DNA of 64,000 bases from assembly GCF_024498295.1 (NCBI RefSeq), contig NZ_CP101827.1, forward strand, positions 1,120,001 to 1,184,000. The letters are read 5' to 3'. The position numbers were made by a program, and so were the translations under genes. Shown here in pieces: positions 26,961 to 34,722 of this stretch. Each line of letters starts with the position of its first letter. Within the stretch, counting starts at the first letter, position 1. Under the pieces are notes generated by a model. The model ran no database searches. It had not been told where the DNA came from and was given only the letters and a program-made list of their open reading frames with translations. Origin of the DNA: Thermocaproicibacter melissae. Lineage in GTDB: Bacteria; Bacillota; Clostridia; Oscillospirales; Acutalibacteraceae.

Positions 26961-27197
26961 TTGAAACTCTATAATATTGACGTACAAAAGCTGAGTGAGC
27001 TTCTCGACAAGGCGAAGGGAAATGTGTACCTGATTACCGACGACGGCAACAAGCTGAACCTGAAAAGCAAGCTCTGCCAAATGTACGGTATTCACACTTT
27101 GCTGGAAAAGACAAAGGACGCACCCATCACAGCAGAAATCAGCGTGGAAAACCCGGAAGATGAACTGATGTTTATCAATTACACCATGCAGAAGTAA
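26961..27197 (+). CDS. Small conserved clostridial-type protein of unknown function
   Basis: A 78-residue protein, LKLYNIDVQKLSELLDKAKG..., ending in MFINYTMQK. It has a predicted helix then alternating strands (NVYLITDDGNKLNLKSKLCQ; ITAEISVENPEDELMFINYT). It resembles a set of ~75-residue clostridial proteins without function, recalled from memory. Start is TTG at 26961 with AAGGGGG 7 nt upstream; the promoter at 26892-26920 excludes the longer frame starting at 26802. It is monocistronic, transcribed opposite to its neighbours, and ends at a hairpin terminator. Confidence 0.75.
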   Translation: MKLYNIDVQKLSELLDKAKGNVYLITDDGNKLNLKSKLCQMYGIHTLLEKTKDAPITAEISVENPEDELMFINYTMQK

Positions 27198-27247
27198 TTA
27201 TTCTGCCATATATCAAAAAACAGAAAAAGATTGCGCATAATTTGAAA

Positions 27248-27280
27248 GGAGATACAGCCTTGGCTGCATCCCCTTTTTTT
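27248..27280. terminator. Bidirectional terminator between the 78-aa protein and mreB
   Basis: 12-nt arms at 27248-27259 and 27262-27273 pair with two A-C mismatches on the plus strand, and as two G-U pairs on the minus strand. Seven T residues (27274-27280) follow on the plus strand. The two genes converge on this hairpin. Confidence 0.85.
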
Positions 27281-27292
27281 GTGCTATTCGTA

Positions 27293-28318
27293 TTAATAAG
27301 CTTCGCTGAGCGGGTTCAGAATTCCAAAGCTGTTACCATCGACACTGTCGATGAACTTAATGGATTTTCCCGCTCCCAGTGCGACGCAGTGCTGAGGATC
27401 CTCTGCAACACGCACCGGCATCTTTGTGCGCTTGGCAAGAAGCTGGTCTATGCCGTACAGCTGTGCCGAACCGCCGGTCAGAACCATGCCGTCGGAATAG
27501 ATGTCTCCCATCAGCTCCGGAGGTGTTTTCTCGAGCATCTCCTGCAGCACACGGATAATCTGCATAGCACTGTCAATCAGTGCTTCCAAAACTTCATCGC
27601 TTGTAATATCTGCCCACTGCGGGAGACCGGTCATTGCGTTGCGGCCCTTCACGCGGAAAGTTTGGATCTCTTTGCGCGGGAATACGCAGCCGATGGTCTT
27701 CTTACATTCCTCGCTCATTCGCTGGCCGATGATGAGGTTATATTTGCGGCGGATATACTTGATGATTGCTTCGTCAAACGCATCGCCCGCCACACGCACC
27801 GAGCGGCAGCAGGCTATGCCACGAAGCGACAGGACGGCCATATCCGTCGTGCCGCCGCCGATGTCCACAACGAGAGACCCGTGAGGCTTTGAGATATCGA
27901 GCCCTGCGCCGAGCGCGGCGGCAACCGGCTCTTCAATCAGACAGATTTTCCGCATGCCGGCCGAGCTTGCCGCGTCAACAACCGCACGCTTCTCGACTTC
28001 GGTGATTTGACACGGAATGCTGATGACCATGCGGGGCATAATCAGCTTGCTGATGCCAATTTGTTTCAAATATGTTTGGATTAGGCATTTTGCGAGGTCA
28101 AAGTCTGAGATAACGCCGCCGGAAAGCGGGTGGCACACTCGGATGCGCCCGGAAGTACGCCCCACCATGTTATAGGCTTGTTTTCCGGTTGCAACGATTT
28201 CATCCGTCTCCAGATTCACGGCGACAATCGCTGGCTCATCAAGAACGATTCCTTTTCCGTCCACATATATTTTTACGGAAGACGTGCCCAGGTCGAGCGC
28301 AATATCATTACCGAGCAA
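27293..28318 (-). CDS. mreB: Rod shape-determining protein, MreB/Mbl family
   Basis: A 341-residue bacterial actin. Phosphate 1 loop is DIALDLGTSSVKIYVDGKGI, then HPLSGGVISDFD, the phosphate 2 loop VVDIGGGTTDMAVLS and VLTGGSAQLYGIDQLL. It polymerises on the membrane and guides peptidoglycan synthesis. mreC and mreD are not adjacent, so this may be an Mbl/MreBH-type paralogue. Start is TTG at 28318 with a GGATGTGATG region upstream. The 111-nt gap to comFC holds a small hairpin (GCCGG 28358-28362 with CCGGC 28370-28374). Confidence 0.93.
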   Translation of the reverse strand: MLGNDIALDLGTSSVKIYVDGKGIVLDEPAIVAVNLETDEIVATGKQAYNMVGRTSGRIRVCHPLSGGVISDFDLAKCLIQTYLKQIGISKLIMPRMVISIPCQITEVEKRAVVDAASSAGMRKICLIEEPVAAALGAGLDISKPHGSLVVDIGGGTTDMAVLSLRGIACCRSVRVAGDAFDEAIIKYIRRKYNLIIGQRMSEECKKTIGCVFPRKEIQTFRVKGRNAMTGLPQWADITSDEVLEALIDSAMQIIRVLQEMLEKTPPELMGDIYSDGMVLTGGSAQLYGIDQLLAKRTKMPVRVAEDPQHCVALGAGKSIKFIDSVDGNSFGILNPLSEAY

Positions 28319-28429
28319 CTCATCACATCCATTTCTGTTAGTTGCAGAATATTTTATGCCGGAGCAAAACCGGCCAATCGTCGCATTTACTTATTTTGCA
28401 TATTTTTGTTTATCATATTACAACAGAAA

Positions 28430-29116
28430 TTACTTTTCAACAGGTTCCTTGTCTGTATGTGCAGCAGCGGCGCAAATAACTTCTTTTGCCCCGCTGCGAA
28501 GCAGCACTGCCGCGCACTCGGAGAGTGTTGCACCGGTTGTTACGATGTCATCGACCAGTAAAACGGTTTTTCCCTCCTGCGCGCTTCCGACCGCGGAATA
28601 GACCCCGCGCACATTTGCGGCACGCTCTTCCCGACGCAAAAGATGCTGGGTTCTATTTTCTTTAATTTTCCTAAGGCTCGGCAGACAGGGAATGCCGAGT
28701 TCCCGCCCAAGAAGGCGGGCAATCCATTCTGCTTGGTCGTAACCGCGTTTCTTCTTTCCGCTTACGGAAAGCGGAACCCATGTAACAAGCGAAAACGATG
28801 TTTCCGGAAAGACCTCCCGAACGAATGCAGCGAGTTTTTCGGCGTAATAGTCCCCACAGTGTTTTTCACCGCGGAATTTATAGCGCAGCATGGACTCGCG
28901 CACCTTGCCCTCATACGCAAACAGCGCGGCGCACGGCACAACGGAGTCCGGCGAATTCAAATGCAGCCTGAGGATTGTTTTCTTTGGCAGCACGGTTTTT
29001 TCGCACTTGCCGCAAATCTTCGTTCCGGGCGGAATCACCTCGCCGCAAAAGACGCAGCGCGGCGGAAACAGCAAATCCGCAAGGAAGCGAAAAACGCGTT
29101 CAGCCGTTCTTTTCAT
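28430..29116 (-). CDS. comFC: ComF family protein (phosphoribosyltransferase-like competence protein)
   Basis: A 228-residue protein. An N-terminal four-Cys zinc site (CVFCGEVIPPGTKICGKC, residues ~21-38) precedes the PRTase fold, which includes WVPLSVSGKKKRGYDQAEWI and the PRPP-binding VLLVDDIVTTGATLSEC. ComFC assists DNA uptake in competent bacteria. Here it follows recD2 with a 17-nt overlap. comFA is absent. With comEC elsewhere in the window this hints at a DNA-uptake capacity, though ComEC looks altered. Confidence 0.92.
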   Translation of the reverse strand: MKRTAERVFRFLADLLFPPRCVFCGEVIPPGTKICGKCEKTVLPKKTILRLHLNSPDSVVPCAALFAYEGKVRESMLRYKFRGEKHCGDYYAEKLAAFVREVFPETSFSLVTWVPLSVSGKKKRGYDQAEWIARLLGRELGIPCLPSLRKIKENRTQHLLRREERAANVRGVYSAVGSAQEGKTVLLVDDIVTTGATLSECAAVLLRSGAKEVICAAAAHTDKEPVEK

Positions 29117-31325
29117 CGTTTTCTGTTTCCCCCGCTAGAAAATCAAGAAGGCCGGTGTAGCGTCTGGTCTTTTTGTCGTTGGCGACCATCTGCCGGACGA
29201 TATCTTCCCGCCCCACTAAAATGAGCAGCGATTTAGCCCTTGTGACGGCGGTGTAAAGCAGATTGCGGTAAGAAAGCTGCGGCGCCACGCGGAACATGGG
29301 AATCACCACCGCCGGAAATTCGTTGCCTTGGCTCTTGTGAACCGTCATGGCATAGGCTAGTTCCAGTTCCTCCGCAGTTTCCTTTTCGTAGAGAATGACG
29401 CGGTCTTCCATGCGTACCGTGAATGCAGCGGCCCTGCGGTCAATTTTTTCAATGATTCCGAGGTCGCCGTTGAACACGCCCTCGCCGCAGGTTCCGTCTT
29501 CGCGCGTCCACGGAAGGTTATAGTCGTTCTTCACTTGCATGACCTTGTCCCCTTCGCGGAAAAGCACGCCTCCTACGGTCAACTCCTGCTTTTCCGGAGA
29601 AGGAGGGTTCACCGCCTGCTGCAGGCTGCGGTTCAGCTCTGCGGCACCGAGCTCTCCTTTTCGCCCGGGCGTGAGCACCTGAATATCCGAAAACGGCGAA
29701 TAGCCATAGCTGTTGGGCAGGCGCCTGCTGCACAGGTCAATGATGACGGATTTGATTTCCGCTGCGGAACGGTACGGCAGGAAGAAAAAATCCGAGGTGT
29801 GCACGGTCAAGTCGGGATCCTGCCCTGCGACAATGCGGTGTGCATTGGTAACAATCAGGCTTTTCATGGACTGACGGAAAATCTCACGCAGCTGCACCAC
29901 GGGGACAAGGCCGGAAGCAATCAGGTCGCCGAGTACGTTGCCCGGACCGACCGAGGGCAGCTGGTCGCAGTCTCCGACCATAATCAGTCTGCAGCCGAGC
30001 GGCAAAGCCCTTAGGATCGCTTCAAAGAGTGGCGTGTCCACCATTGACAGCTCGTCAAGAATCAGTGCGTCGCAGTCCAACAGATCTTTTTCGTTTTTCT
30101 CGAATTCGGGGCGGTCGTTTTCATCCCATTTCACGCGCAACAGCCGGTGAATCGTCTTCGCTTCCTTGCCCGTAAGCTCGGACATCCGCTTTGCGGCGCG
30201 TCCCGTCGGCGCCGCGAGCAAAACCTTCGCTCCATGAAACTCCAGAATACGGATAATGGCATTGAGCGTTGTTGTTTTTCCGGTGCCCGGGCCGCCGGTG
30301 AGAATCAACATTCCGCGGGTTAAAGCTTCGCGGATGGCTTTCTTCTGCAGGTCGGCATATTCCATGCCTTCCTCCGCTTCAATGGTGGAGATATACCCCT
30401 CTACCCCCTCAACCGGCTGCGGCGGAAAGCGGAGCATCATGCGGATGCGCCCGGCAATATACACTTCGGCACGGTACAGGCGGGGCGTAAACAGGAACTC
30501 CCGTTCCCGAATCACCCGTGAAACAAGGCTGCCGTCTGCTTTTAGTTCCTCTAAGGTAGCGGAAACCTTCTCCAGAGAAACTCCGAGCATTTTTGAGGTC
30601 GCTGCCGTGAGCTTGTCCGCAGGAAGGCAAGTGTGGCCGTTGCCCTCGTTATGTTTGAGCACAAAAACAATTCCTGCGCGCAGACGGCACCGGTCGTCCT
30701 GCGGAAATTCCAGCGAAGCTGCAATGCGGTCTGCGCGGAAAAAATCGATCTGAGGCCCATCTCCGCAGAGGCAATACGGGTCCTGCTTTACCATTTCCTC
30801 TGCCTGCGGGCCGAATGTCTTCCAAACGCGCACCGCTTCCTCCGGTGTAATTCCATAGTTGGCAAGCCGGAGCATGGTTTCTCGAATCCCGCCGACACGG
30901 CGGAATTCCTCCGAAATGCTCAGCGCTTTACTGCGGGTAATCCCCTTAATCTCGGCGATGCGTTCCGGCTCATTTTCCAGCACATACGCAGTGTTTTCCC
31001 CGAACGTCTCCACAATTTTCCGCGCCATGACCGGCCCGATTCCGCGGATTGCCCCGGATGACAGATATTTCAGCATCGCACCGGAATCCGACGGCTGACG
31101 GCGTTCAATTATCTGTGCCTTAAACTGGGTTCCATAGGTGGAATTGTTTACCCATGTGCCAATCACATGGAGCTGCTCGCCGACTCCGACGAACGGCATG
31201 GTTCCCACGACCACAACAAGGTCTTCTCCGTTGTTGAGTTCTATGACGGCATAGCCGTTTTTGTCATTCCGAAAAATGACCGACTCCACGGTGCCGGTCA
31301 TTTCAAGAAGCTGTTTCTGCTGCAA
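29100..31325 (-). CDS. recD2: ATP-dependent RecD2-type DNA helicase
   Basis: A 741-residue SF1B helicase. An N-terminal OB-like region (GTVESVIFRNDKNGYAVIEL) and helix-hairpin-helix repeats (GIGPVMARKIVETFG; IKGITRSKALSISEEF) come first. The motor includes Walker A ILTGGPGTGKTTTLNAI, Walker B LILDELSMVD and motif VI YTAVTRAKSLLILVG. RecD2 works without RecBC in Firmicutes, in repair and replication-fork maintenance. Start is TTG at 31325 with GGGGGAG 5 nt upstream. Confidence 0.95.
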   Translation of the reverse strand: MQQKQLLEMTGTVESVIFRNDKNGYAVIELNNGEDLVVVVGTMPFVGVGEQLHVIGTWVNNSTYGTQFKAQIIERRQPSDSGAMLKYLSSGAIRGIGPVMARKIVETFGENTAYVLENEPERIAEIKGITRSKALSISEEFRRVGGIRETMLRLANYGITPEEAVRVWKTFGPQAEEMVKQDPYCLCGDGPQIDFFRADRIAASLEFPQDDRCRLRAGIVFVLKHNEGNGHTCLPADKLTAATSKMLGVSLEKVSATLEELKADGSLVSRVIREREFLFTPRLYRAEVYIAGRIRMMLRFPPQPVEGVEGYISTIEAEEGMEYADLQKKAIREALTRGMLILTGGPGTGKTTTLNAIIRILEFHGAKVLLAAPTGRAAKRMSELTGKEAKTIHRLLRVKWDENDRPEFEKNEKDLLDCDALILDELSMVDTPLFEAILRALPLGCRLIMVGDCDQLPSVGPGNVLGDLIASGLVPVVQLREIFRQSMKSLIVTNAHRIVAGQDPDLTVHTSDFFFLPYRSAAEIKSVIIDLCSRRLPNSYGYSPFSDIQVLTPGRKGELGAAELNRSLQQAVNPPSPEKQELTVGGVLFREGDKVMQVKNDYNLPWTREDGTCGEGVFNGDLGIIEKIDRRAAAFTVRMEDRVILYEKETAEELELAYAMTVHKSQGNEFPAVVIPMFRVAPQLSYRNLLYTAVTRAKSLLILVGREDIVRQMVANDKKTRRYTGLLDFLAGETENDEKNG

Positions 31326-31387
31326 CGAACTCCCCCGATAAATTTTTGGTTTTTTTCAGTATAACCGAAACAAGCATGGTTTTCAAT

Positions 31388-31720
31388 TCAGTCGATCCAG
31401 AATTCGACAAATTCCTCCGGTGTGCAGAGGATAACCCCCGGATTATCCACGCAAATCATTTCAAGGATGGCCCGCGTTTCTTCATCCATCCCTTTGTCGA
31501 TGCAAGCGACCTGCACGCCTCCGGGCATCCAAGCGGCCCGCTCCAGCGCGTTCCTAAGGCGCAGTTCCGCCTGTTCGTCATGGCCGGAAAAGGTGAGTGT
31601 CAGCAGCAACCTGCCCGGGTGATCCGTCCGGAGAACTCGCAGCAGAATCATCCGGAAAACCTCCACCGCACCGATGACGGCCAGAACGGCAAAAAGGCAC
31701 TTGAATATGAATTCCGGCAT
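31388..31720 (-). CDS. Small membrane-anchored protein of unknown function
   Basis: A 110-residue protein. An N-terminal transmembrane helix (MPEFIFKCLFAVLAVIGAVE) is followed by a soluble domain that alternates strand and helix (LLLTLTFSGHDEQAELRLRN; GVQVACIDKGMDEETRAILE; VILCTPEEFVEFWID). No family recognised. ATG at 31720 lies directly after the T run of the metK terminator, and its only Shine-Dalgarno (GGGGTGG) is the 3' arm of that hairpin. recD2 follows 62 nt downstream. Confidence 0.7.
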   Translation of the reverse strand: MPEFIFKCLFAVLAVIGAVEVFRMILLRVLRTDHPGRLLLTLTFSGHDEQAELRLRNALERAAWMPGGVQVACIDKGMDEETRAILEMICVDNPGVILCTPEEFVEFWID

Positions 31721-31721
31721 G

Positions 31722-31758
31722 AAAAACCACCCCAGCACCATCCTATGTGCCGGGGTGG
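31722..31758 (-). terminator. Terminator of metK, overlapping the ribosome-binding site of the next gene
   Basis: On the minus strand a 12-bp stem with one G-U pair (31747-31758 with 31727-31738, 8-nt loop) is followed by TTTTT (31722-31726). The 3' arm ends in GGGGTGG, 6 nt before the ATG at 31720. Confidence 0.92.
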
Positions 31759-31768
31759 AATTTTGACA

Positions 31769-32953
31769 TTACTTTTTAAGGGCTGCCTTCAGGGCATCGA
31801 CCTTGTCGCGTCTCTCCCACGGAACATTCAGGTCCTCGCGGCCCATGTGGCCGTAGGTGGAAACAGCGCGGTAAATCGGTCTGCGAAGGTCGAGCTTGCG
31901 GATAATTGCGTTCGGGCGCAGGTCAAACACCTTGGAAACAGCCGCAGCAAGCTCGTCGTTGCCGTACTGTGATGTGCCGAACGTCTCAATCGCAATGGAA
32001 ACCGGGTGCGCAACACCGATGGCGTAAGCAAGCTGAACTTCGCACTTCTTGGCAAGGCCCGCAGCCACAATGTTCTTTGCCACATAGCGCGCCGCATAGC
32101 TTGCCGAGCGGTCCACCTTCGTGGGGTCTTTGCCGGAAAATGCGCCGCCGCCATGTCTGCCGTAGCCGCCGTAGGTATCGACAATGATTTTTCTTCCGGT
32201 CAGGCCGCTGTCGCCCACCGGACCGCCGATGACAAAACGGCCGGTCGGGTTGATGAAATACTTGGTGTTCTCATCGAGCCATTTTGCGGGAATGACCTTT
32301 TTGATGACATGTTCCTTGATGTCCGCGCGAATCTGCTCGAGCGAAACATCCGGGTCGTGCTGAGCGGAAACAACGACGGCATCGACGCGGACCGGCGTGT
32401 CGCCGTCATACTCCACAGTGACCTGCGTTTTTCCGTCGGGACGCAGGTATGTAAGCGTTCCGTTCTTGCGGACCTCGGTCAGGCGCTTGGAAAGCTTGTG
32501 CGCCAGAGAAATTGCCATCGGCATCAGTTCCGGTGTTTCGTCGCAGGCAAAGCCGAACATCATACCCTGATCTCCCGCGCCGATGAGGTCGTCTTCATCG
32601 CGGGCGCCGTTCTTCCTTTCGAGCGACTCATTCACCCCCATTGCAATATCCGGCGACTGTGCGTCGATGGAGGTCAGCACGCCGCAGGTGTTGCCGTCAA
32701 ACCCATAGGCTGGGTTATTGTAGCCGATATCGCAGACAACGCCGCGTGCAATAGCAGGGATGTCCACATAGCAGCTGGTCGAAATCTCACCCATTACATG
32801 GATGACTCCGGTGGTGGCCGTTACTTCACAGGCCACATGGGCATCCGGGTCTTGCTCAATGATAGCGTCGAGCACGGCATCGGCGATTTGGTCGCAGACT
32901 TTATCGGGATGGCCTTCCGTTACTGATTCCGAAGTAAAGAAGTGTTTTGACAT
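31769..32953 (-). CDS. metK: S-adenosylmethionine synthetase
   Basis: A 394-residue enzyme that makes SAM from methionine and [23 protein letters not shown] is the family N-terminus; [16 protein letters not shown] and [16 protein letters not shown] are the two MAT signature motifs. ATG at 32953 with AGGAGG upstream. The in-frame extension to 33079 reads through the SAM-I riboswitch terminator and is not coding. Expression is expected to fall when SAM is high. Confidence 0.98.
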   Translation of the reverse strand: MSKHFFTSESVTEGHPDKVCDQIADAVLDAIIEQDPDAHVACEVTATTGVIHVMGEISTSCYVDIPAIARGVVCDIGYNNPAYGFDGNTCGVLTSIDAQSPDIAMGVNESLERKNGARDEDDLIGAGDQGMMFGFACDETPELMPMAISLAHKLSKRLTEVRKNGTLTYLRPDGKTQVTVEYDGDTPVRVDAVVVSAQHDPDVSLEQIRADIKEHVIKKVIPAKWLDENTKYFINPTGRFVIGGPVGDSGLTGRKIIVDTYGGYGRHGGGAFSGKDPTKVDRSASYAARYVAKNIVAAGLAKKCEVQLAYAIGVAHPVSIAIETFGTSQYGNDELAAAVSKVFDLRPNAIIRKLDLRRPIYRAVSTYGHMGREDLNVPWERRDKVDALKAALKK

Positions 32954-33003
32954 TTTTACATCCTCCTGTTTTCCCCCGGCCGAGCGATTTCCTCTCCGGT
33001 TAT

Positions 33004-33034
33004 AAAAAATATGCCGCCCGAAACCGAGCGGCAT
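33004..33034 (-). terminator. Expression-platform terminator of the SAM-I riboswitch
   Basis: ATGCCGC (33011-33017) pairs with GCGGCAT (33028-33034); six T residues follow on the minus strand (33004-33010 region). It lies between the aptamer and the metK start, so SAM binding would end transcription here. Confidence 0.9.
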
Positions 33035-33044
33035 AGTATCACCA

Positions 33045-33140
33045 TACCTCATCTGTCGGTTTCCCGCAGGACTTGGCACCTTGCAAAAGCAGGTTGCCGG
33101 ACATCATAGGGCCTGTTCCCTCCGTCACTCTTGATAAGGG
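33045..33140 (-). ncRNA. SAM-I (S-box) riboswitch of metK
   Basis: The minus strand carries the S-box core in order: CTTATCAAGAG, TGACGGAGGGAACAGGCCC, TATGATGTCCGGCAACC, AAGGTGCCAAGTCC and the closing GACAGATGAG. These match the conserved P1, kink-turn, P3 and P4 elements. The gene behind it makes the ligand, and a terminator follows. Confidence 0.95.
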
Positions 33141-33163
33141 GCGTATATTTTTTTATATGTTTT

Positions 33164-33191
33164 ATTATAGCATGGCAAGAAAAAAAGTAAA
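33164..33191 (-). promoter_or_regulatory. Sigma-A promoter of the metK leader
   Basis: On the minus strand TATAAT (33164-33169) is preceded 16 nt upstream by TTTACT (33186-33191). The aptamer begins about 24 nt downstream. The -35 match is 4 of 6. Confidence 0.65.
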
Positions 33192-33217
33192 TATACAAAC
33201 GCAAAGTAATGTAATAT

Positions 33218-33856
33218 TCAGCAAAGCTTGCCATGAAGGATGGGGCTGACCCGTTTGTAAAGCAGCAAGGTGAGCGCGGAAACCACAGCACCTTTAAGCA
33301 GGTTAAACGGCACAACAATCAGCAGAACGAATGTGGGCAGGTCAGTAACCGATGCGTTTACTTTTGTTCCCATGGCAATCAGCGAATCGAGCGGAATATG
33401 GAACACGGAAGCATAGAGTGGGAGCAGAATATAAGCGTTCTGCAGCCAGCCCGCAATCGCCATGAGCACAATGCCGACGCACATGCCGATGAGCGCCCTC
33501 TTTTTTGTTTTTTTCCGGTTATAGAACAGTGCGGCCGGTACCACAAGGCAGCAGCCCGCAATAAAGTTTGCGATCTCACCGATTCCAGCCGTGGAACTGC
33601 CGTGAAGGAAGAAATACAGCACGTTTTTGAGGAATTCAATCATCACGCCCGCAAGCGGGCCCATGGCGAACGCGCCGATCATCACGGGAAGCTCGCTCAA
33701 ATCAATTCGGTAAAAGCCGGGAGCAAACCATACGGGAATCTCAAGTGACGCCAGAACAAACGCAATCGCCGCAAGAATACCCATTTGGGCAATATTGCGA
33801 ATGTCAAGCAAGGTTGGCTTTTTGCGGCAGACCGCCGCTGTGTTGGTGTTTTCCAT
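33218..33856 (-). CDS. ribU: Riboflavin ECF transporter substrate-binding component RibU
   Basis: A 212-residue integral membrane S-component with about six helices. The region FAPGFYRIDLSELPVMIGAF, AMGPLAGVMIEFLKNVLYFF and GEIANFIAGCCLVVP matches RibU. It captures riboflavin and associates with shared ECF energising subunits encoded elsewhere. The FMN riboswitch directly upstream confirms the substrate. ATG at 33856 with GGAGAG upstream. Confidence 0.95.
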   Translation of the reverse strand: MENTNTAAVCRKKPTLLDIRNIAQMGILAAIAFVLASLEIPVWFAPGFYRIDLSELPVMIGAFAMGPLAGVMIEFLKNVLYFFLHGSSTAGIGEIANFIAGCCLVVPAALFYNRKKTKKRALIGMCVGIVLMAIAGWLQNAYILLPLYASVFHIPLDSLIAMGTKVNASVTDLPTFVLLIVVPFNLLKGAVVSALTLLLYKRVSPILHGKLC

Positions 33857-33884
33857 AGCAATGCTCTCCTTTTCCGGCTGTCAA

Positions 33885-33916
33885 CGAAAACAGCCCCTGC
33901 AGAAAACTGCAGGGGC
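33885..33916 (-). terminator. FMN-riboswitch expression-platform terminator
   Basis: A perfect 10-bp stem GCCCCTGCAG/CTGCAGGGGC (33893-33902 with 33907-33916, AAAA loop on the plus strand) is followed on the minus strand by TGTTTTCGTT. It lies between the FMN aptamer and ribU. Confidence 0.88.
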
Positions 33917-33940
33917 CAAAAAGACGCAAAGATTGCGTTA

Positions 33941-34065
33941 TCTTCTTCTATCCGGACTATACCGTCGGCTCTGGAATCGCACCAGCTCCTGCGCATAGCG
34001 CTCGTGGGCTCGTCGGCTTACGCCGCATCACCACCGGTGGGGACTTGCACCCCGCCCCGAAGACA
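33941..34065 (-). ncRNA. FMN riboswitch (RFN element) of ribU
   Basis: The minus strand contains the RFN consensus blocks: TCTTCGGGGCGGGGTGCAAG, CCCCACCGGTGGTGATG, AAGCCGACGAGCC, GATTCCAGAGCCGACGG and TATAGTCCGGATAGAAGAAG. This aptamer binds FMN and represses riboflavin uptake and synthesis genes. Confidence 0.97.
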
Positions 34066-34088
34066 GCACTATTGTTAAATTTTATATT

Positions 34089-34117
34089 ATTGTATTCTTT
34101 TTTTCCCGTTTTGTCAA
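34089..34117 (-). promoter_or_regulatory. Sigma-A promoter of the FMN riboswitch/ribU
   Basis: On the minus strand consensus TTGACA (34112-34117), a 17-nt spacer and TACAAT (34089-34094). The -35 box overlaps the last codons of rnmV. Confidence 0.9.
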
Positions 34118-34722
34118 CCTTGCCCGCTCGGCTCCGATTCCTCGGAAGTGAGTCGCACAAAATCTTCGTAGCTCATCAGCGAATTGAGCACGCCCGGCAA
34201 TGAAGAAGCCGAGAGATGTTCGGGGAGGTTCAGCCTGCGGAGCAGTTTACGCCGTTTTTCCGAACTTCCCGGCCCGCCCGAAAGACCGGCAAGATAAAGG
34301 TCGGTTTTTGTAATCTTACGCCCTCCGGCATTTTCTTCCTGCTCCTCGGTGCCGACACCTGCACGCCGAAGTGCTTCGAGGATTGTCTCAACCGGAACGC
34401 CCTCCACACCGAGCTTTCCCTCTTTGGAAGGCGCCGCCTTGCGCTTTTCTTTTCCGAACAAATCCGGAATATAAGCGTGTTTAATCTGCTCTGCCGGAAT
34501 GGAGCCGGTGAGGTAATTGCGAATCAGAAAGCCCGCAGAATCGCTGTCTGTGAGAATCACGAGGCCCCGCGTCCGCGCCAGTTTGCGGAGCATGGCCATC
34601 TTCTCTTTGTCTTTGAAGATGCGGAAACCGTCCGTTTCGATAATCAGCGCATCTAAAAAGGAAGACAGCTTGATTTTATCGTATTTTCCCTCTACAACGA
34701 TTGCCTCTTTAACGTGAATCAA
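34114..34722 (-). CDS. rnmV: Ribonuclease M5 (5S rRNA maturase)
   Basis: A 202-residue Toprim nuclease: KEAIVVEGKYDKIKLSS (catalytic Glu), IFKDKEKMAMLRKLARTRG, VILTDSDSAGFLIRNYL (DxD). RNase M5 makes mature 5S rRNA from its precursor in Firmicutes, aided by L18. I use TTG at 34722, which has AAAGGAG 8 nt upstream and overlaps the holA stop as TTGA; the frame from 34749 would include the site itself. It is last in the alaS-to-rnmV gene run. Confidence 0.92.
   Translation of the reverse strand: MIHVKEAIVVEGKYDKIKLSSFLDALIIETDGFRIFKDKEKMAMLRKLARTRGLVILTDSDSAGFLIRNYLTGSIPAEQIKHAYIPDLFGKEKRKAAPSKEGKLGVEGVPVETILEALRRAGVGTEEQEENAGGRKITKTDLYLAGLSGGPGSSEKRRKLLRRLNLPEHLSASSLPGVLNSLMSYEDFVRLTSEESEPSGQG

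Noticed and set aside
32954-33079. N-terminal extension of MetK
   Set aside because: It is encoded by the SAM-I riboswitch terminator and aptamer; true MetK starts at [10 protein letters not shown] with a perfect SD.
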